This document shows positions 23,490 through 33,958 of a stretch of 64,000 bases of DNA, in pieces. The notes below the pieces were generated by a model. The model was given only the letters and a program-made list of their open reading frames with translations. It was not told where the DNA came from and made no database searches. The number at the start of each line of letters is the position of its first letter. The stretch's first letter is position 1. Location of the stretch: positions 124,001-188,000 of the forward strand of contig NZ_SOBE01000003.1 of the NCBI RefSeq assembly GCF_004364285.1, given 5' to 3'. The stretch is from Frigoribacterium sp. PhB116. Lineage in GTDB: Bacteria > Actinomycetota > Actinomycetes > Actinomycetales > Microbacteriaceae. The position numbers and the translations under genes were made by a program.

Positions 23490-25190
23490 ATGCCGAACGT
23501 AGCGACCAAGCACTCCCTCGACCTCAAGAAGCCCCAGCCCCTGAAGCGCGGCGCCCTGCGCGTCACCCCGCTCGGCGGCCTCGGCGACGTCGGACGCAAC
23601 ATGACCCTCTTCGAGCACAAGGGCAAGCTCGTCGTCGTCGACTGCGGCGTGCTCTTCCCGGAAGAGACGCAGCCCGGCATCGACGTGATCCTGCCCGACT
23701 TCACGCCGCTGCGCGACCGCCTCAAGGACGTCGAGGCCATCGTGCTGACGCACGGCCACGAGGACCACATCGGAGGCGTGCCCTACCTCCTCAAGGAGCG
23801 CCCCGACATCCCCCTGGTCGGCTCGAAGCTCACGCTCGCCTTCATCACGGCGAAGCTGCAGGAGCACAAGATCACGCCGATCACCCACGAGGTCGCCGCG
23901 GGCGACCACCACCAGGCCGGCCCGTTCGACCTCGAGTTCGTGGCCGTGAACCACTCCATCCCCGACGGCCTCGCCGTCGCGCTCCGCACGAGCGCCGGCC
24001 TCGTGCTGCACACGGGCGACTTCAAGATGGACCAGTTCCCGATGGACAAGCGGATCACCGACCTCAACCACTTCGCCCGCCTGGGCGACGAGGGCGTCGA
24101 CCTGTTCATGACCGACTCGACCAACGCCGAAGTCCCCGGCTTCACGACCGCCGAGAAGGACCTGGGCGCCGCGATCGACCGCGTCTTCCGCGAGGCGCCG
24201 AAGCGCATCGTCGTGTCGAGCTTCGCCAGCCACGTGCACCGTATCCAGCAGGTGCTCGACACCGCCCACAAGCACGGCCGCAAGGTCGCCTTCGTCGGCC
24301 GCTCGATGGTCCGCAACATGGGCATCGCCTCCGACCTCGGCTACCTCAACATCCCCAAGGGCCTGGTCGTCGACCTCAAGCAGCTCAGCAAGATGCAGGA
24401 CAACAAGATCGTCCTGATCTGCACCGGTTCGCAGGGCGAGCCGATGGCGGCCCTGTCGCGCATGGCCAACCGCGAGCACATCATCAAGGTCGGCGAGGGC
24501 GACACGATCCTCCTCGCGAGCTCGCTCATCCCCGGCAACGAGAACGCGATCTACGGCGTCATCAACAGCCTGATCCGCTGGGGCGCGACCGTCGTCCACA
24601 AGGGCAACGCCAAGGTGCACGTCTCCGGCCACGCCAGCGCCGGCGAGCTGACCTACTGCTACAACATCGTCAAGCCGAAGAACGTCCTGCCCGTGCACGG
24701 CGAGTGGCGCCACCTCACGGCCAACGCCGACCTCGCGATCGCCACCGGCGTCGCCGAGGACAGGGTGCTCGTCGTCGAGGACGGCGTGGTCGTCGATCTC
24801 GACCGAGGCCGCGCCAGCATCGCCGGGCGCATCCCCGCGCCCTACGTGTTCGTCGACGGAGCCACGATCGGCGTCGCCACCGAGGACGCCCTCAAGGACC
24901 GCCTGTCGCTCGCCGAGGAGGGCCACATCACGGTGCTCGGCATCTTCGACCTCGCGACGCAGAAGCTGGTCGAGCCCGTCGAGTTCATCCCGCGCGGCTT
25001 CGTCGAGGCCGTCGGCTGGGAGGACCAGGCCGAGGACGTCGCGGCCAAGGCCCTCGAGCAGGCCACCGCACGCGGCCACGTCGACGGCGAGGCCGCCGAG
25101 CGCGCCATCGAGGACGGCCTGAGCCGCTGGTTCTTCCGTCGCCACCGTCGCACGCCCGTCATCACGACGGTCGTCATCGACGCCGACTGA
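23490..25190 (+). CDS. rnj: Ribonuclease J
   Basis: 566 residues, close to the M. tuberculosis enzyme. Beta-lactamase motif 2 is LTHGHEDHIGG, with VNHSIPDG, LHTGDFKMDQ, DSTNAEVPGF and FVGRSMVRNM; the beta-CASP part includes LICTGSQGEPMAALSRM and VSGHASAGEL. RNase J matures and degrades RNA by 5'-to-3' exonuclease and endonuclease action with two zinc ions. The ATG at 23490 gives the family N-terminus (a short lead before GALRVTPLGGLGDVGRN). An in-frame GTG at 23241 would add 83 residues with no family counterpart. The usual dapA neighbour is absent. A very strong terminator follows. Confidence 0.95.
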   Translation: MPNVATKHSLDLKKPQPLKRGALRVTPLGGLGDVGRNMTLFEHKGKLVVVDCGVLFPEETQPGIDVILPDFTPLRDRLKDVEAIVLTHGHEDHIGGVPYLLKERPDIPLVGSKLTLAFITAKLQEHKITPITHEVAAGDHHQAGPFDLEFVAVNHSIPDGLAVALRTSAGLVLHTGDFKMDQFPMDKRITDLNHFARLGDEGVDLFMTDSTNAEVPGFTTAEKDLGAAIDRVFREAPKRIVVSSFASHVHRIQQVLDTAHKHGRKVAFVGRSMVRNMGIASDLGYLNIPKGLVVDLKQLSKMQDNKIVLICTGSQGEPMAALSRMANREHIIKVGEGDTILLASSLIPGNENAIYGVINSLIRWGATVVHKGNAKVHVSGHASAGELTYCYNIVKPKNVLPVHGEWRHLTANADLAIATGVAEDRVLVVEDGVVVDLDRGRASIAGRIPAPYVFVDGATIGVATEDALKDRLSLAEEGHITVLGIFDLATQKLVEPVEFIPRGFVEAVGWEDQAEDVAAKALEQATARGHVDGEAAERAIEDGLSRWFFRRHRRTPVITTVVIDAD

Positions 25191-25220
25191 TCCGGCCCCG
25201 GCCCTGACGGGCCGTGAACC

Positions 25221-25264
25221 GACGAGAGATGCTCCCTGCACCTGTGCAGGGAGCATCTCTCGTC
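25221..25264. terminator. 21-bp perfect hairpin after rnj
   Basis: Arms 25221-25241 and 25244-25264 are perfectly complementary (GACGAGAGATGCTCCCTGCA plus one more pair) with a two-base spacer. The sequence TGTTCG follows. A strong intrinsic terminator. Confidence 0.85.
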
Positions 25265-25462
25265 TGTTCGTGGACCCGAAGCGGGACGAGGAGGCGATGG
25301 TCCTTTGACAGCGGGAGCGGCGCACGCACGGCATCGGCGGCCTCACCACGGCGACGGTCGAGGGCGCCGCCGACGAGCGGGTCCGCGCCAGCCTAGCGCC
25401 CCGCGCACAGGCGCCGGAGGCGCGGGGCGCGTACTGATGGAGGACCCACGTCAGGAGCCCCC

Positions 25463-26368
25463 ATGCCCACAGTCCTCGTCGCCGGAGCGACCGGAGACCT
25501 CGGTCGCCGCGTCGTCCGCGAGCTGCTCGCCCGGGGCGCCGACGTCCGCGTGCTCACCCGCCCCGCGAGCAGCTCGGCCGACCGCCTGTTCGGCGGGACG
25601 GAGGGCGTGGTCGTGACCCGTGCCTCCTACGGGGACCCGGCGGCGCTGCGCGACGCGGTCCGCGGCGTCGACGTCGTCGTGTCGACCGTCAGCGGGGTGC
25701 GCGACGTGATCGTCGACGCGCAGACCGCGCTGCTCGAGGCCGCGGTCGCCGAGGGCGTGCCGCGCTTCGTGCCCTCCGACTACTCGGCCGACTACCGGTC
25801 CCTGCCGCCGCGGTCGAACCGGAACCTCGAGTTCCGGCGGGAGTTCGCGGGCGTGCTCGACGCCTCCCCGATCCGCGCCTCCTCGGTGCTCAACGGGGCG
25901 TTCGCCGACATGCTCACGGGGCAAGCCCCGATCGTGCTGGCCGACCGCAAGCTCGTGCTCTTCTGGTCGGACGCCGACCAGGTGCTCGACTTCACCTCGA
26001 AGGACGACACCGCCGCCGTCACGGCCGCCGTCGCCCTCGACGCCTCGGCTCCGCGGTACGTCGAGGTGGCCGGCGACCGCGTCACCGCCCGCGAGCTCGC
26101 CCGCACCATGTCGTCGCTGACGGGCGAGCCGTTCCGCGTGCAGTGGGCCGGCACCACGGGCCTGCTCTCGGCGATGAGCAAAGGCATGCGCCGGTTCTCG
26201 CGCGAGACCGACGAGGCGTTCCCCGCCTGGCAGGGCATGCAGTACCTCGTGAGCATGTACAGCGGCGACGGCCAGCTCCGCCGCGTCGACAACGACCGCT
26301 GGGGCGAGGGACGCGACTGGACGTCGACCCGCGACGTCCTCGCCGCGCACGTCGCCTCGCGCGCCTGA
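25463..26368 (+). CDS. NmrA-like/atypical SDR family NAD(P)-binding protein
   Basis: 301 residues. The N-terminus VLVAGATGDLGRRVVREL is the GxxGxxG motif of atypical SDRs, followed by LTRPASS and VVSTVSGVRD. Further on come RFVPSDYSADYR and FEFRREFAG-like NLEFRREFAGVLD, as in isoflavone-reductase/NmrA proteins. Members reduce aromatic substrates or act as redox sensors. No substrate can be read. AGGAG precedes the ATG by 6 bp. It is a single gene between two palindromic elements. Confidence 0.82.
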   Translation: MPTVLVAGATGDLGRRVVRELLARGADVRVLTRPASSSADRLFGGTEGVVVTRASYGDPAALRDAVRGVDVVVSTVSGVRDVIVDAQTALLEAAVAEGVPRFVPSDYSADYRSLPPRSNRNLEFRREFAGVLDASPIRASSVLNGAFADMLTGQAPIVLADRKLVLFWSDADQVLDFTSKDDTAAVTAAVALDASAPRYVEVAGDRVTARELARTMSSLTGEPFRVQWAGTTGLLSAMSKGMRRFSRETDEAFPAWQGMQYLVSMYSGDGQLRRVDNDRWGEGRDWTSTRDVLAAHVASRA

Positions 26369-26436
26369 CCGGGCGGCCGGGCCCGGCCCAGCCTCCCGGC
26401 CCCACCTCCGGCCCGGCCCGGCCTCGCCTCGGGCGG

Positions 26437-26492
26437 TGAACCGGCACGAACTGCTGCCCGCACACGCCTGGGGAGCACTCCGTGACGGTTCA
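26437..26492. repeat. 56-bp intergenic palindrome, copy 2 of the TGAACCGG family
   Basis: GGTGAACCGGCACG (26435-26448) pairs with CGTGACGGTTCACC (26481-26494). The element has the same length and ends as 13660-13715, and the same GAGCACT block. It lies in a 341-bp intergenic region, which otherwise holds the GH92 promoter and leader. Confidence 0.75.
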
Positions 26493-26575
26493 CCTGGGGG
26501 CGAGAGGCCGAGCCGAGGAGGCGCCGCCCTGCACCCGAGACCCGTCGCCTGTACCCCGGAACCAGTGGACACCCC

Positions 26576-26604
26576 TTGACCGGGGGCCACGGTGCCGATA
26601 GGAA
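26576..26604 (+). promoter_or_regulatory. Putative promoter of the GH92 mannosidase gene
   Basis: TTGACC (26576-26581) and TAGGAA (26599-26604) are spaced by 17 bp. About 100 nt of leader follow, with a small hairpin (CTGTCATCGACGACAG), then AGGAG before the ATG at 26710. Confidence 0.5.
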
Positions 26605-26709
26605 TGACGAGCTGACGGCGCTGTCATCGACGACAGGTGTACCCCGTCATGCACGGCCGCTCCCGAGCGGCCTCACCCAGATCACGGGATCACCCGCAGG
26701 AGCACGACG

Positions 26710-29700
26710 ATGGCGTCAGGCCGTTCACAGACCGATCAGCGACCGCAGCACCCCGGGGCGACCTGGCGCACGCGAGCACAGCGGGCGGGGGTGATCGTGA
26801 CCGCGACGGCCCTGGCGGCGACCGGTGCCCTCGTCGGCGTGGACGCGGCGAGCGCCGCAGGCCGCGGCGGCAGCGGCGGTGCAGGCGGCAGCGGCGGCGA
26901 CGCGCGTGCGGCCGCAGCCGTGCTCGGCAGCGACTGGCGCACCAGCTTCGAGGCCGACGACACGCAGCCCCTCGCGAGCACGCCCGCGACGCCCGACGAC
27001 CTCGGCACCGTGAAGGCCTCGAACGGTCTGCCGCCCGGCAGCTTGCTCGGCCACGTGACGGAGGCCTCGGCGAGCGCCGACAACGCCCCGGGCGAGATCG
27101 CCGTGAACCTCACGGACGGCAACCCCGCCAGCAAGTGGCTCGCGTTCCAGCGCACCGCGACGATCACGTACCTGCTCGACTCGCCGCAGACCGCGACCGA
27201 GTGGTCGCTGACGAGCGGCAACGACGCCCCCGAGCGCGACCCGCGAGCGGTCACGCTGCAGGGCTCCGTCGACGGAGGCGCGACCTGGGTCGACCTCGCC
27301 GACCAGCCCGCCGTGGCGTTCACGGGCCGGGGCGCGACGAACGAGTACGCGGTCACCGCCCCGGGCGCCTACGACGCGTACCGGCTCGACATCACGCAGA
27401 ACGCGGGCGCGGGCCTCACCCAGCTCGCGGACTGGTCGCTCGGCGACGGCACGGAGGCGGCGCCCGAGTCCGGCCCGATGGTGACCGTGGTCGGCGGCGG
27501 CCCGGTCAGCGGACCGAACATGAAGCCCGGCGCGGGCTTCAGCGGCACGAAGTCGCTGCGCTACGCGGGCGAGCACACGGCCGCCGCCGGCCGTGCGACG
27601 AACGTCCTGTTCGAGGGCCTCGAGCTCGAGATCGGCGACGACACCGAGTTCTCGTACCGGATCTTCCCCGAGCTGGGCGGAGACCTGCAGTACCCCGCCA
27701 CCTACGCCGCGATCGACCTCGAACTGGCCGACGGCCGCGTCGTGAGCGGCGTGCAGGGCGTCGTCGACGCCCACGGCGAGGGCACCTCGGCCGCCGACCG
27801 CGGCTCGTCGAAGATCCTCTACGCCGACCAGTGGAACTCGGTGCGGGTGCCGCTCGGCGACCTCGCCGGCGAGACCGTGACGCGCGTCCTGTTCGACTAC
27901 GACAACGCCGGCGGCGCGGTCGGCACGACGTTCCAGGGCTGGGTCGACGACCTCGACCTCGACCCGGCACCCGCACGGGTCGACGGCTCGAGCCTCGTGA
28001 ACTACGTCGACACCCGCCGCGGCACCAACTCGACCGGCGGCTTCAGCCGGGGCAACAACGTGCCCGCGGCGACGGTGCCGAACGGGTTCAACTTCTGGAC
28101 CCCGATGACGAACGCGTCGAGCCAGACCTGGCTCTACGACTACCAGCGCGGCAACGACGACGCGAACCTGCCCCGCCTGCAGGGCATCGGCGTCTCGCAC
28201 GAGCCGAGCCCGTGGATGGGCGACCGGAACCAGCTCGCGATCCTGCCCTCGACGACGGCCGTGACCGCCGCGGACGCAGCCGCAGGAGGCGGCACCGCGC
28301 CCGACGCCTCGCTCACGGCCCGGGCCCTCCAGTTCGACCACGGCGCCGAGATCGCGCGCCCTGACCTCTACAGCGTCGACACGACGAGCGGCCTCGAGGC
28401 CGCCGTCACGCCCACCGACCACGGCGCCGTGCTGCGGTTCGCCTTCCCGGAGAGCACAGCCCCCGAGGGCACGGGCACCGAGGGCGCGGCCGCGGGCGAC
28501 CGCACCGGCAGCGTGCTCGTCGACCAGGTCGCCGGGAACTCCGGCCTCACCGTCTCCGCCGACGGTCGGGTCTCCGGTTGGGTCGAGGGCGGCTCGGGCC
28601 TGTCGACGGGGGCGACCCGCATGTTCGTGAGCGGTCAGTTCGACCGCACGCCCACCTCCGTCGGCGCGGCCGCGGGCGACCGGGCGGGTGCTCGGTACGC
28701 CTCGTTCGACGTCTCCACCGCGGGGGCCGGCAGCGCCGCCGGCGTCGTCGAGCTCCGCCTCGCCACGTCGTTCATCTCGTCCGAGCAGGCGGCGCACAAC
28801 CGCGACCTCGAGCTCACCGGTCGCAGCTTCGACGAGGTGCGCACCGACGCCGAGCGACAGTGGAACGACCGCCTCGGCGTGATCACGGTCGAGGGCGCCC
28901 GTGACGACCAGCTGGCGACGCTCTACGGCAGCCTCTACCGCCTCAACATGTACCCGAACTCGCAGTTCGAGAACACGGGCACGGCCGCCGCGCCGACCTA
29001 CCGCTACGCGAGCCCGGTCGCCCCGACCGTCGGCACCGCCACGGACACGACGACGAACGCCGCCGTGAAGGACGGCAAGGTGTACGTCAACAACGGCTTC
29101 TGGGACACCTACCGCACGGTCTGGCCTGCCTACTCGCTGCTCTACCCGGAGATCGCGGGCGAGCTGATGGACGGCTTCGTGCAGCAGTACCGCGACGCCG
29201 GCTGGATCGCCCGCTGGTCGAGCCCGGGCTACGCCGACCTGATGACCGGCACCAGCTCGGACGTCGCGTTCGCCGACGCCTACGTGAAGGGCGCCGTCGA
29301 CGGCGACCTCGCGCTCGAGGCGTACGACGCGGCGCTGAAGAACGCCAGCGTGCAGCCGACCCAGAGCGGAGTGGGCCGCAAGGGCCTCGACCAGTCGCTG
29401 TTCCTCGGCTGGACGCCGTCGAGCACGGGCGAGAGCGTGTCGTGGGGGCTCGAGGGCCACATCAACGACTTCGGCCTCGGCCAGATGGCGGCCAAGCTCG
29501 CGGACGACCCGGCCACCCCGGAGGCGCGGCGTGCGCAGCTGAGGGAGGAGTCGGCCTGGCTGCTCGACCGCGCCCGCGACTACGGCACCCTGTTCGACCC
29601 GGCGACCGGGTTCTTCCAGGCGCGCGACGCCGACGGCGCCTTCGCCGAGCCCGCCGAGACCTACGACCCCGAGTCGTGGGGCGGCGCCTACACCGAGACG

Positions 29701-32652
29701 AACGGCTGGAACTTCGCGTTCCACGCCCCGTTCGACGTGCCCGGCCTCGCCGCGCTGTACGGCGGCTCGGAGGGCCTCGACGCGAAGCTCGCCGAGTTCT
29801 ACGCGACGCCCGAGGAGGCGGACAAGCCGGGCGGCTACGGCGGCGTCATCCACGAGATGGTCGAGGCCCGCGACGTGCGGATCGGCCAGCTCGGCATGAG
29901 CAACCAGGTCTCGCACCACATCCCGTACGTGTCGGCAGCCAACGGCGACCCCGCCACGACGCAGCGGGTCGTCCGCGAGATCACCCAGCGCCTCTTCGTG
30001 GGCAGCGACATCGGGCAGGGCTACCCCGGCGACGAGGACAACGGCGAGATGTCGTCGTGGTTCCTGTTCTCGGCGCTCGGCTTCTACCCGCTCGCGATGG
30101 GCACCGACTCGTACACGATCGGCTCGCCGCTCTTCGACGAGGCGACGATCCACCTCGAGAACGGCGAGGACTTCACGGTCCGCGCCGAGGGCAACTCGAC
30201 CGATGCGGTCTACGTGCAGTCGGCCACCCTCGACGGCGAGGCGATCGACACCGCGTCGCTCAGCCAGCAGAGCATCAGCCGAGGAGGCGTGCTCGAGTTC
30301 GAGATGGGCACGCAGCCGAGCGGCTGGGCGGCCCACGCACCCGACCCCGCCGACCCGGCGGCGGCGCTGGTCGACGCCACCACGGCGGGCCAGGGCGTGC
30401 TCAGCGCGAGCGACGGCACCGACGTCGCCCGCCTCGCCGACGACTCGGCGAGCACCGCGGCGACGTTCGACCTGCCCGACGCCGACGTCACCTGGCGCTC
30501 GGCCTCCGGGCCGGTCACCGTGTCGCGGTACACCCTGACGAACGGGCCGGACGGCTCCGCGGCCCCCACGGGCTGGACGCTCGAGGGCTCGACCGACGGC
30601 ACCACCTGGCTGCCGCTCGACGAGCGCGCGGCGCAGACGTTCCCGTCCGCGCTGCAGACCCGGCCCTTCGCCGTCACCGACCCGCGGCCCTTCACCTGGT
30701 ACCGGATCGCGACGACCGGCACCACCGACGGACGCGCGGCCACGCTCAGCGAGATCGAGCTCATGGCCGACCCGACGGCACCGGCCGGAGCCTTCACGGT
30801 CAGCGGCAAGCCGGGCCTGACGAGCGAGGCGGGCGCCTCGTTCGAGAGCGCGGTCGCCACCGTGACCCGCGCCTCCTCGACGGGGTCGCCCGAGGCCGGC
30901 GGCGGCGACGCCGGCGCCGTGCCCGACGGACTCGTCGCGACGGTCGACTGGCTCGACGGCGAGGGCCCGCAGCAGGCGACCCTGACCCCGACCGCCCTCG
31001 GCGGCTGGGACGTCACGGCGCCGGCGAAGGTGTTCGACGCCCCGGCGACCTACACGGCGATCGTGACCGCGACCGACGGCACCGACTCCGCGAGCACGAC
31101 GACCTCGGTGGTCGTCTCGCGGACGGCTCCGGCGTTCGGGGACGCCTTCGACAGCGTCTGCCTCGGCGAGCCCGGACAGGCCGCGAACTGCGACTACCTG
31201 GGCAACGGGTTCTCGCGGCCGTCGCTGGCGGGCGGGGGCTTCGTGCAGGGGACCGAGGTGGCCGTGCCCGGCACCGAGCTGACGTTCGACCTGCCGGCGG
31301 TCCCCGCGGGCGAGCCGGACAACGCGACGGGGCAGGGCCAGGTGCTGCCGCTCGACCTCGGCGACGACGTGACGCAGCTGTCGGTGATCGGCACCGCGAC
31401 CGAGAAGCCGCAGCAGACGGTCGGCACGCTGACCTTCGACGACGGCACGACGCAGCAGCTGCCCATCGAGTTCGGCGACTGGACGGGCGGCGTGACCACG
31501 CCCTCGTTCGGGAACATCGTCGTCGCGACGTCGGACGGCCGCACGAACGGGGCGAACGGATCCGACACGGCCGTCGCCGGCGTCTACTCGACAGCGCCCG
31601 TGACGCTGCCCGAGGGCACCCGTGCCGTGTCGCTCACGATGCCGACGCAGACGGGCGACCCGCGGTCGGCCGGGCGGATCCACGTGTTCGCCATCGCCAC
31701 GGACGGGACGCGCCTCGCACCGCCGGAGGCGCTGGTCGCCACGGGCGCGGAGGCCGGCCTGGCCGGGACGGCCGGCGTCGAGGTCTCGGGCGCGCTCGCG
31801 ACCGTGACGGGCGGGGTCGGTGCCGGTGACGGTGCTGGTGCCGGTGCTGGCGTCACCGCGCTCGTGAACTGGGGCGACGGCACCGCCGTCACGTCGGGGA
31901 CGGTCGCCGACGGCGTGGTCTCGGGGGCGCACACCTACGCGCTGCCGGGGAGCTACACGGTGACGGTCACGGTCGACGACGGACGCTCGAGCTCGGCCAC
32001 GACCACGACCGCGGTGATCGCGGCCGCTCCGGTCGACCCGGGCCCGGTGGACCCGGGACCCCCCGGCGACCCCGGCACCCCCGGGAACCCCGGCACCCCC
32101 GGGAACCCGGGCGACCCCGGCACGCCCGGGAACCCGGGCGACCCCGGCACGCCCGGGAACCCGGGCGACCCCGGCACCCCGGGGGCGTGGACGCCGTCGA
32201 TCCGGGTCCTGGCCGACTCGGCGACACGGGGCACGGTCGTCCCCGTCGACGGCGACGGCTTCGCACCCGGCGAGGAGGTGTCGCTGACGCTGTTCAGCGA
32301 CCCGATCGCGCTCGGCACGCTGACCGCCGACGCGGACGGCATCGTCCGCGGGTCGTTCACGGTGCCTGCCGCCGCGACGACCGGGGCACACGAGGTCGAG
32401 GCCGTGGGCGCGACGTCGCAGGTGGCGCTGCGGGCGGCCTTCCGGGTCGTCGACACGGCGCCCGCCGACGCCGGACGCGCCCCGCTGCGGCCCGGCTCGA
32501 ACGACGGCTCGCTCGCCTACACGGGCGGCGAGCCCGAGTCCGCCGTCGACGCCGGGCTGGTCGCGGGCGTCCTGCTCGCGGCCGGCGGGCTGGTGCTCGC
32601 GCTCGAGGCGGCCCGCCGCCGACGCCGCCGACACGAGGTCGCCGCGCGGTAG
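26710..32652 (+). CDS. Secreted, sortase-anchored GH92 alpha-1,2-mannosidase, multidomain
   Basis: 1980 residues. A long signal peptide with a basic lead ends near ASAAG (about residue 50). A discoidin-like module (roughly 85-240) and a beta domain precede GH92, which starts near [20 protein letters not shown] (about 430) and includes [33 protein letters not shown] and [20 protein letters not shown] (about 1103). Another discoidin-like module, PKD/Ig-like domains and a collagen-like PG-rich stretch follow. It ends with LAYTG (1935-1939), a hydrophobic helix and RRRRRRHE, a class E sortase signal. GH92 enzymes trim mannose from fungal or host mannans using calcium. The sortase is not in the window. 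Confidence 0.93.
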   Translation: MASGRSQTDQRPQHPGATWRTRAQRAGVIVTATALAATGALVGVDAASAAGRGGSGGAGGSGGDARAAAAVLGSDWRTSFEADDTQPLASTPATPDDLGTVKASNGLPPGSLLGHVTEASASADNAPGEIAVNLTDGNPASKWLAFQRTATITYLLDSPQTATEWSLTSGNDAPERDPRAVTLQGSVDGGATWVDLADQPAVAFTGRGATNEYAVTAPGAYDAYRLDITQNAGAGLTQLADWSLGDGTEAAPESGPMVTVVGGGPVSGPNMKPGAGFSGTKSLRYAGEHTAAAGRATNVLFEGLELEIGDDTEFSYRIFPELGGDLQYPATYAAIDLELADGRVVSGVQGVVDAHGEGTSAADRGSSKILYADQWNSVRVPLGDLAGETVTRVLFDYDNAGGAVGTTFQGWVDDLDLDPAPARVDGSSLVNYVDTRRGTNSTGGFSRGNNVPAATVPNGFNFWTPMTNASSQTWLYDYQRGNDDANLPRLQGIGVSHEPSPWMGDRNQLAILPSTTAVTAADAAAGGGTAPDASLTARALQFDHGAEIARPDLYSVDTTSGLEAAVTPTDHGAVLRFAFPESTAPEGTGTEGAAAGDRTGSVLVDQVAGNSGLTVSADGRVSGWVEGGSGLSTGATRMFVSGQFDRTPTSVGAAAGDRAGARYASFDVSTAGAGSAAGVVELRLATSFISSEQAAHNRDLELTGRSFDEVRTDAERQWNDRLGVITVEGARDDQLATLYGSLYRLNMYPNSQFENTGTAAAPTYRYASPVAPTVGTATDTTTNAAVKDGKVYVNNGFWDTYRTVWPAYSLLYPEIAGELMDGFVQQYRDAGWIARWSSPGYADLMTGTSSDVAFADAYVKGAVDGDLALEAYDAALKNASVQPTQSGVGRKGLDQSLFLGWTPSSTGESVSWGLEGHINDFGLGQMAAKLADDPATPEARRAQLREESAWLLDRARDYGTLFDPATGFFQARDADGAFAEPAETYDPESWGGAYTETNGWNFAFHAPFDVPGLAALYGGSEGLDAKLAEFYATPEEADKPGGYGGVIHEMVEARDVRIGQLGMSNQVSHHIPYVSAANGDPATTQRVVREITQRLFVGSDIGQGYPGDEDNGEMSSWFLFSALGFYPLAMGTDSYTIGSPLFDEATIHLENGEDFTVRAEGNSTDAVYVQSATLDGEAIDTASLSQQSISRGGVLEFEMGTQPSGWAAHAPDPADPAAALVDATTAGQGVLSASDGTDVARLADDSASTAATFDLPDADVTWRSASGPVTVSRYTLTNGPDGSAAPTGWTLEGSTDGTTWLPLDERAAQTFPSALQTRPFAVTDPRPFTWYRIATTGTTDGRAATLSEIELMADPTAPAGAFTVSGKPGLTSEAGASFESAVATVTRASSTGSPEAGGGDAGAVPDGLVATVDWLDGEGPQQATLTPTALGGWDVTAPAKVFDAPATYTAIVTATDGTDSASTTTSVVVSRTAPAFGDAFDSVCLGEPGQAANCDYLGNGFSRPSLAGGGFVQGTEVAVPGTELTFDLPAVPAGEPDNATGQGQVLPLDLGDDVTQLSVIGTATEKPQQTVGTLTFDDGTTQQLPIEFGDWTGGVTTPSFGNIVVATSDGRTNGANGSDTAVAGVYSTAPVTLPEGTRAVSLTMPTQTGDPRSAGRIHVFAIATDGTRLAPPEALVATGAEAGLAGTAGVEVSGALATVTGGVGAGDGAGAGAGVTALVNWGDGTAVTSGTVADGVVSGAHTYALPGSYTVTVTVDDGRSSSATTTTAVIAAAPVDPGPVDPGPPGDPGTPGNPGTPGNPGDPGTPGNPGDPGTPGNPGDPGTPGAWTPSIRVLADSATRGTVVPVDGDGFAPGEEVSLTLFSDPIALGTLTADADGIVRGSFTVPAAATTGAHEVEAVGATSQVALRAAFRVVDTAPADAGRAPLRPGSNDGSLAYTGGEPESAVDAGLVAGVLLAAGGLVLALEAARRRRRRHEVAAR
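32101..32181 (+). repeat. Three 27-bp tandem repeats in the GH92 gene
   Basis: A 27-nt unit encoding nine residues (GNPGDPGTP) is repeated at 32101-32127, 32128-32154 and 32155-32181, preceded by degenerate 18-nt units. The product is a collagen-like Gly/Pro spacer before the last Ig-like domain and cell wall signal. Length is likely to vary between strains. Confidence 0.85.
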
Positions 32653-32739
32653 GGCGACCCTGCCTGCGCGGCCGGTGCAGCACCTGGCGGCCCCCTCCCC
32701 CACCGGGGCGGGGGCCGCCTCCTGGTGTCCGGTCCTGCT

Positions 32740-32840
32740 CTCTCCTCATTCAGGACGATGCGTCCTGCCTGGTGCGGCAGGGGGAGCGAGCGTCCTGGAT
32801 CGTGCACGGATCAGGAGATCCGACCAGTCGGTTCCTGATC
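32740..32840. repeat. Intergenic repeat element B, related to 23096-23165
   Basis: Carries CTCTCCTCATTCAGGA (32740-32755), the exact complement of 23150-23165, and TCGTGCACGGATCAGGA (32800-32816), matching 23096-23112 at 15 of 17 positions. Internal stems are CAGGAC/GTCCTG (32751-32767) and GATCAGGA/TCCTGATC (32809-32840). It lies in the 204-bp convergent gap after the mannosidase gene, so it may terminate both genes. Confidence 0.6.
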
Positions 32841-32856
32841 GGCGAGGGCGGCTGAC

Positions 32857-33855
32857 CTACTGGAAGGTCAGGACGTCGTCCGTGCCGATGCTCATCGTGT
32901 AGCTCACGGTGAAGGGGACGTCCTCGTCGATCGCGTAGCGGCGCCCGTCGAAGAGCGACTGCGCGTCGACGACGAGGTGCGCCGTGCCCGCGGCCTCGGT
33001 GACGAGCCACTGTCCCGACACCGTGCCGGGCTGCACGGCCACCTGCGGGTAGGCGACGATGCTCCACGCGGGCTCGCCCGTGACGCGGTCGTCGACCTGC
33101 CGCCCGAAGGGGCAGCCGGCGGGCAGCAGCACCGGCTGGGTCACGCAGTCGGTGTCGAGCATCGTGTCGAGCTGCTCCTGCAGCACCTGCGAGAAGGAGG
33201 CGCGGGCCACGGTCGCGACGCTGGCCGACGAGGTCGCCCCCGCGCTGATCACCGTCACGGGGACGGTCGGCGCCTCGAGGTACGCGCTCTCGTGCGACAG
33301 GACGAAGCGCGAGGGGGCCAGCACCTCGAAGCGCGTGGCGACGTCGCCGCTCTCGGTGGTGACGAGACGGCCGTCGACCGTGAAGCGCGGGTCGTTCATC
33401 GGCGTGACGTCGAGGGTCGCGGTCGGGGTCTGCGCGAAGCTCCAGGCGCGGAAGAAGCCGAAGCGCGTGCCGGCCTGCTGCACGACGAACTGCGACTGGC
33501 CGGGCGTGCCGTCGAGCGTGTACGAGAGCGTCACGGTGCGGGTGCCGTCGCCGAGGTCGAGCTCGCTCTCCTCCTGCACGTCGGCGAGGCCGCCGAGCGA
33601 GGGCACGGTGAGCAGGGCGTCCTCGAGCTCGCCCGTCGGCTCGATGCCGGCGAGGGTGATCGCGCTGGCGGTGTCGCCGCGGTCGATGGCGTCGAGGTAG
33701 CCGCGCGCGAAGCCGCCGGCGCTGTACACGGTCGCGTTCAGCGCCACGACGGTCACGGCGAACCCGATGACCACGAAGAGCGCGGCGCCGCCCCAGATGG
33801 CGACGAAGGGCCACCACGACGACGGTCGCCTCCTCTCCCCCACGGACGAAGACAT
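32857..33855 (-). CDS. Membrane-anchored exported protein, hypothetical
   Basis: 332 residues. A cytoplasmic N-terminus with RRRPSSWW precedes one helix (FVAIWGGAALFVVIGFAVTV, about residues 18-38). The rest is extracytoplasmic beta-rich sequence with two cysteines (DCVTQPVLLPAGC) that could form a disulfide. No catalytic motif is visible. The ATG at 33855 lies 6 bp after TATGCT, a -10 hexamer on this strand, so the mRNA is probably leaderless; GTG 33861 is an alternative. The protein may fold into repeated domains of about 100 residues. Unknown function. Confidence 0.75.
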   Translation of the reverse strand: MSSSVGERRRPSSWWPFVAIWGGAALFVVIGFAVTVVALNATVYSAGGFARGYLDAIDRGDTASAITLAGIEPTGELEDALLTVPSLGGLADVQEESELDLGDGTRTVTLSYTLDGTPGQSQFVVQQAGTRFGFFRAWSFAQTPTATLDVTPMNDPRFTVDGRLVTTESGDVATRFEVLAPSRFVLSHESAYLEAPTVPVTVISAGATSSASVATVARASFSQVLQEQLDTMLDTDCVTQPVLLPAGCPFGRQVDDRVTGEPAWSIVAYPQVAVQPGTVSGQWLVTEAAGTAHLVVDAQSLFDGRRYAIDEDVPFTVSYTMSIGTDDVLTFQ

Positions 33856-33958
33856 GTCCACAGCATAGGTCGGCCGAGGTCACGATCAGCCGTGCAGCCG
33901 AGGAGGCGCGGGTAGATTGGGTGTCCCGCCTCCCCCGCCCGAAAGGTCCGTGCCGCCC

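Noticed and set aside
26725-32703. A 1992-codon open frame on the minus strand opposite the GH92 gene
   Set aside because: It is an artefact of GC bias; the plus-strand product has signal peptide, GH92 motifs and a sorting signal, while the antisense has none.
33917-33958. TTG 33917 as start of the PIF1-like helicase
   Set aside because: It overlaps the probable -10 element TAGATT (33913-33918), and the added residues (GVPPPPPERS) are not helicase-like.
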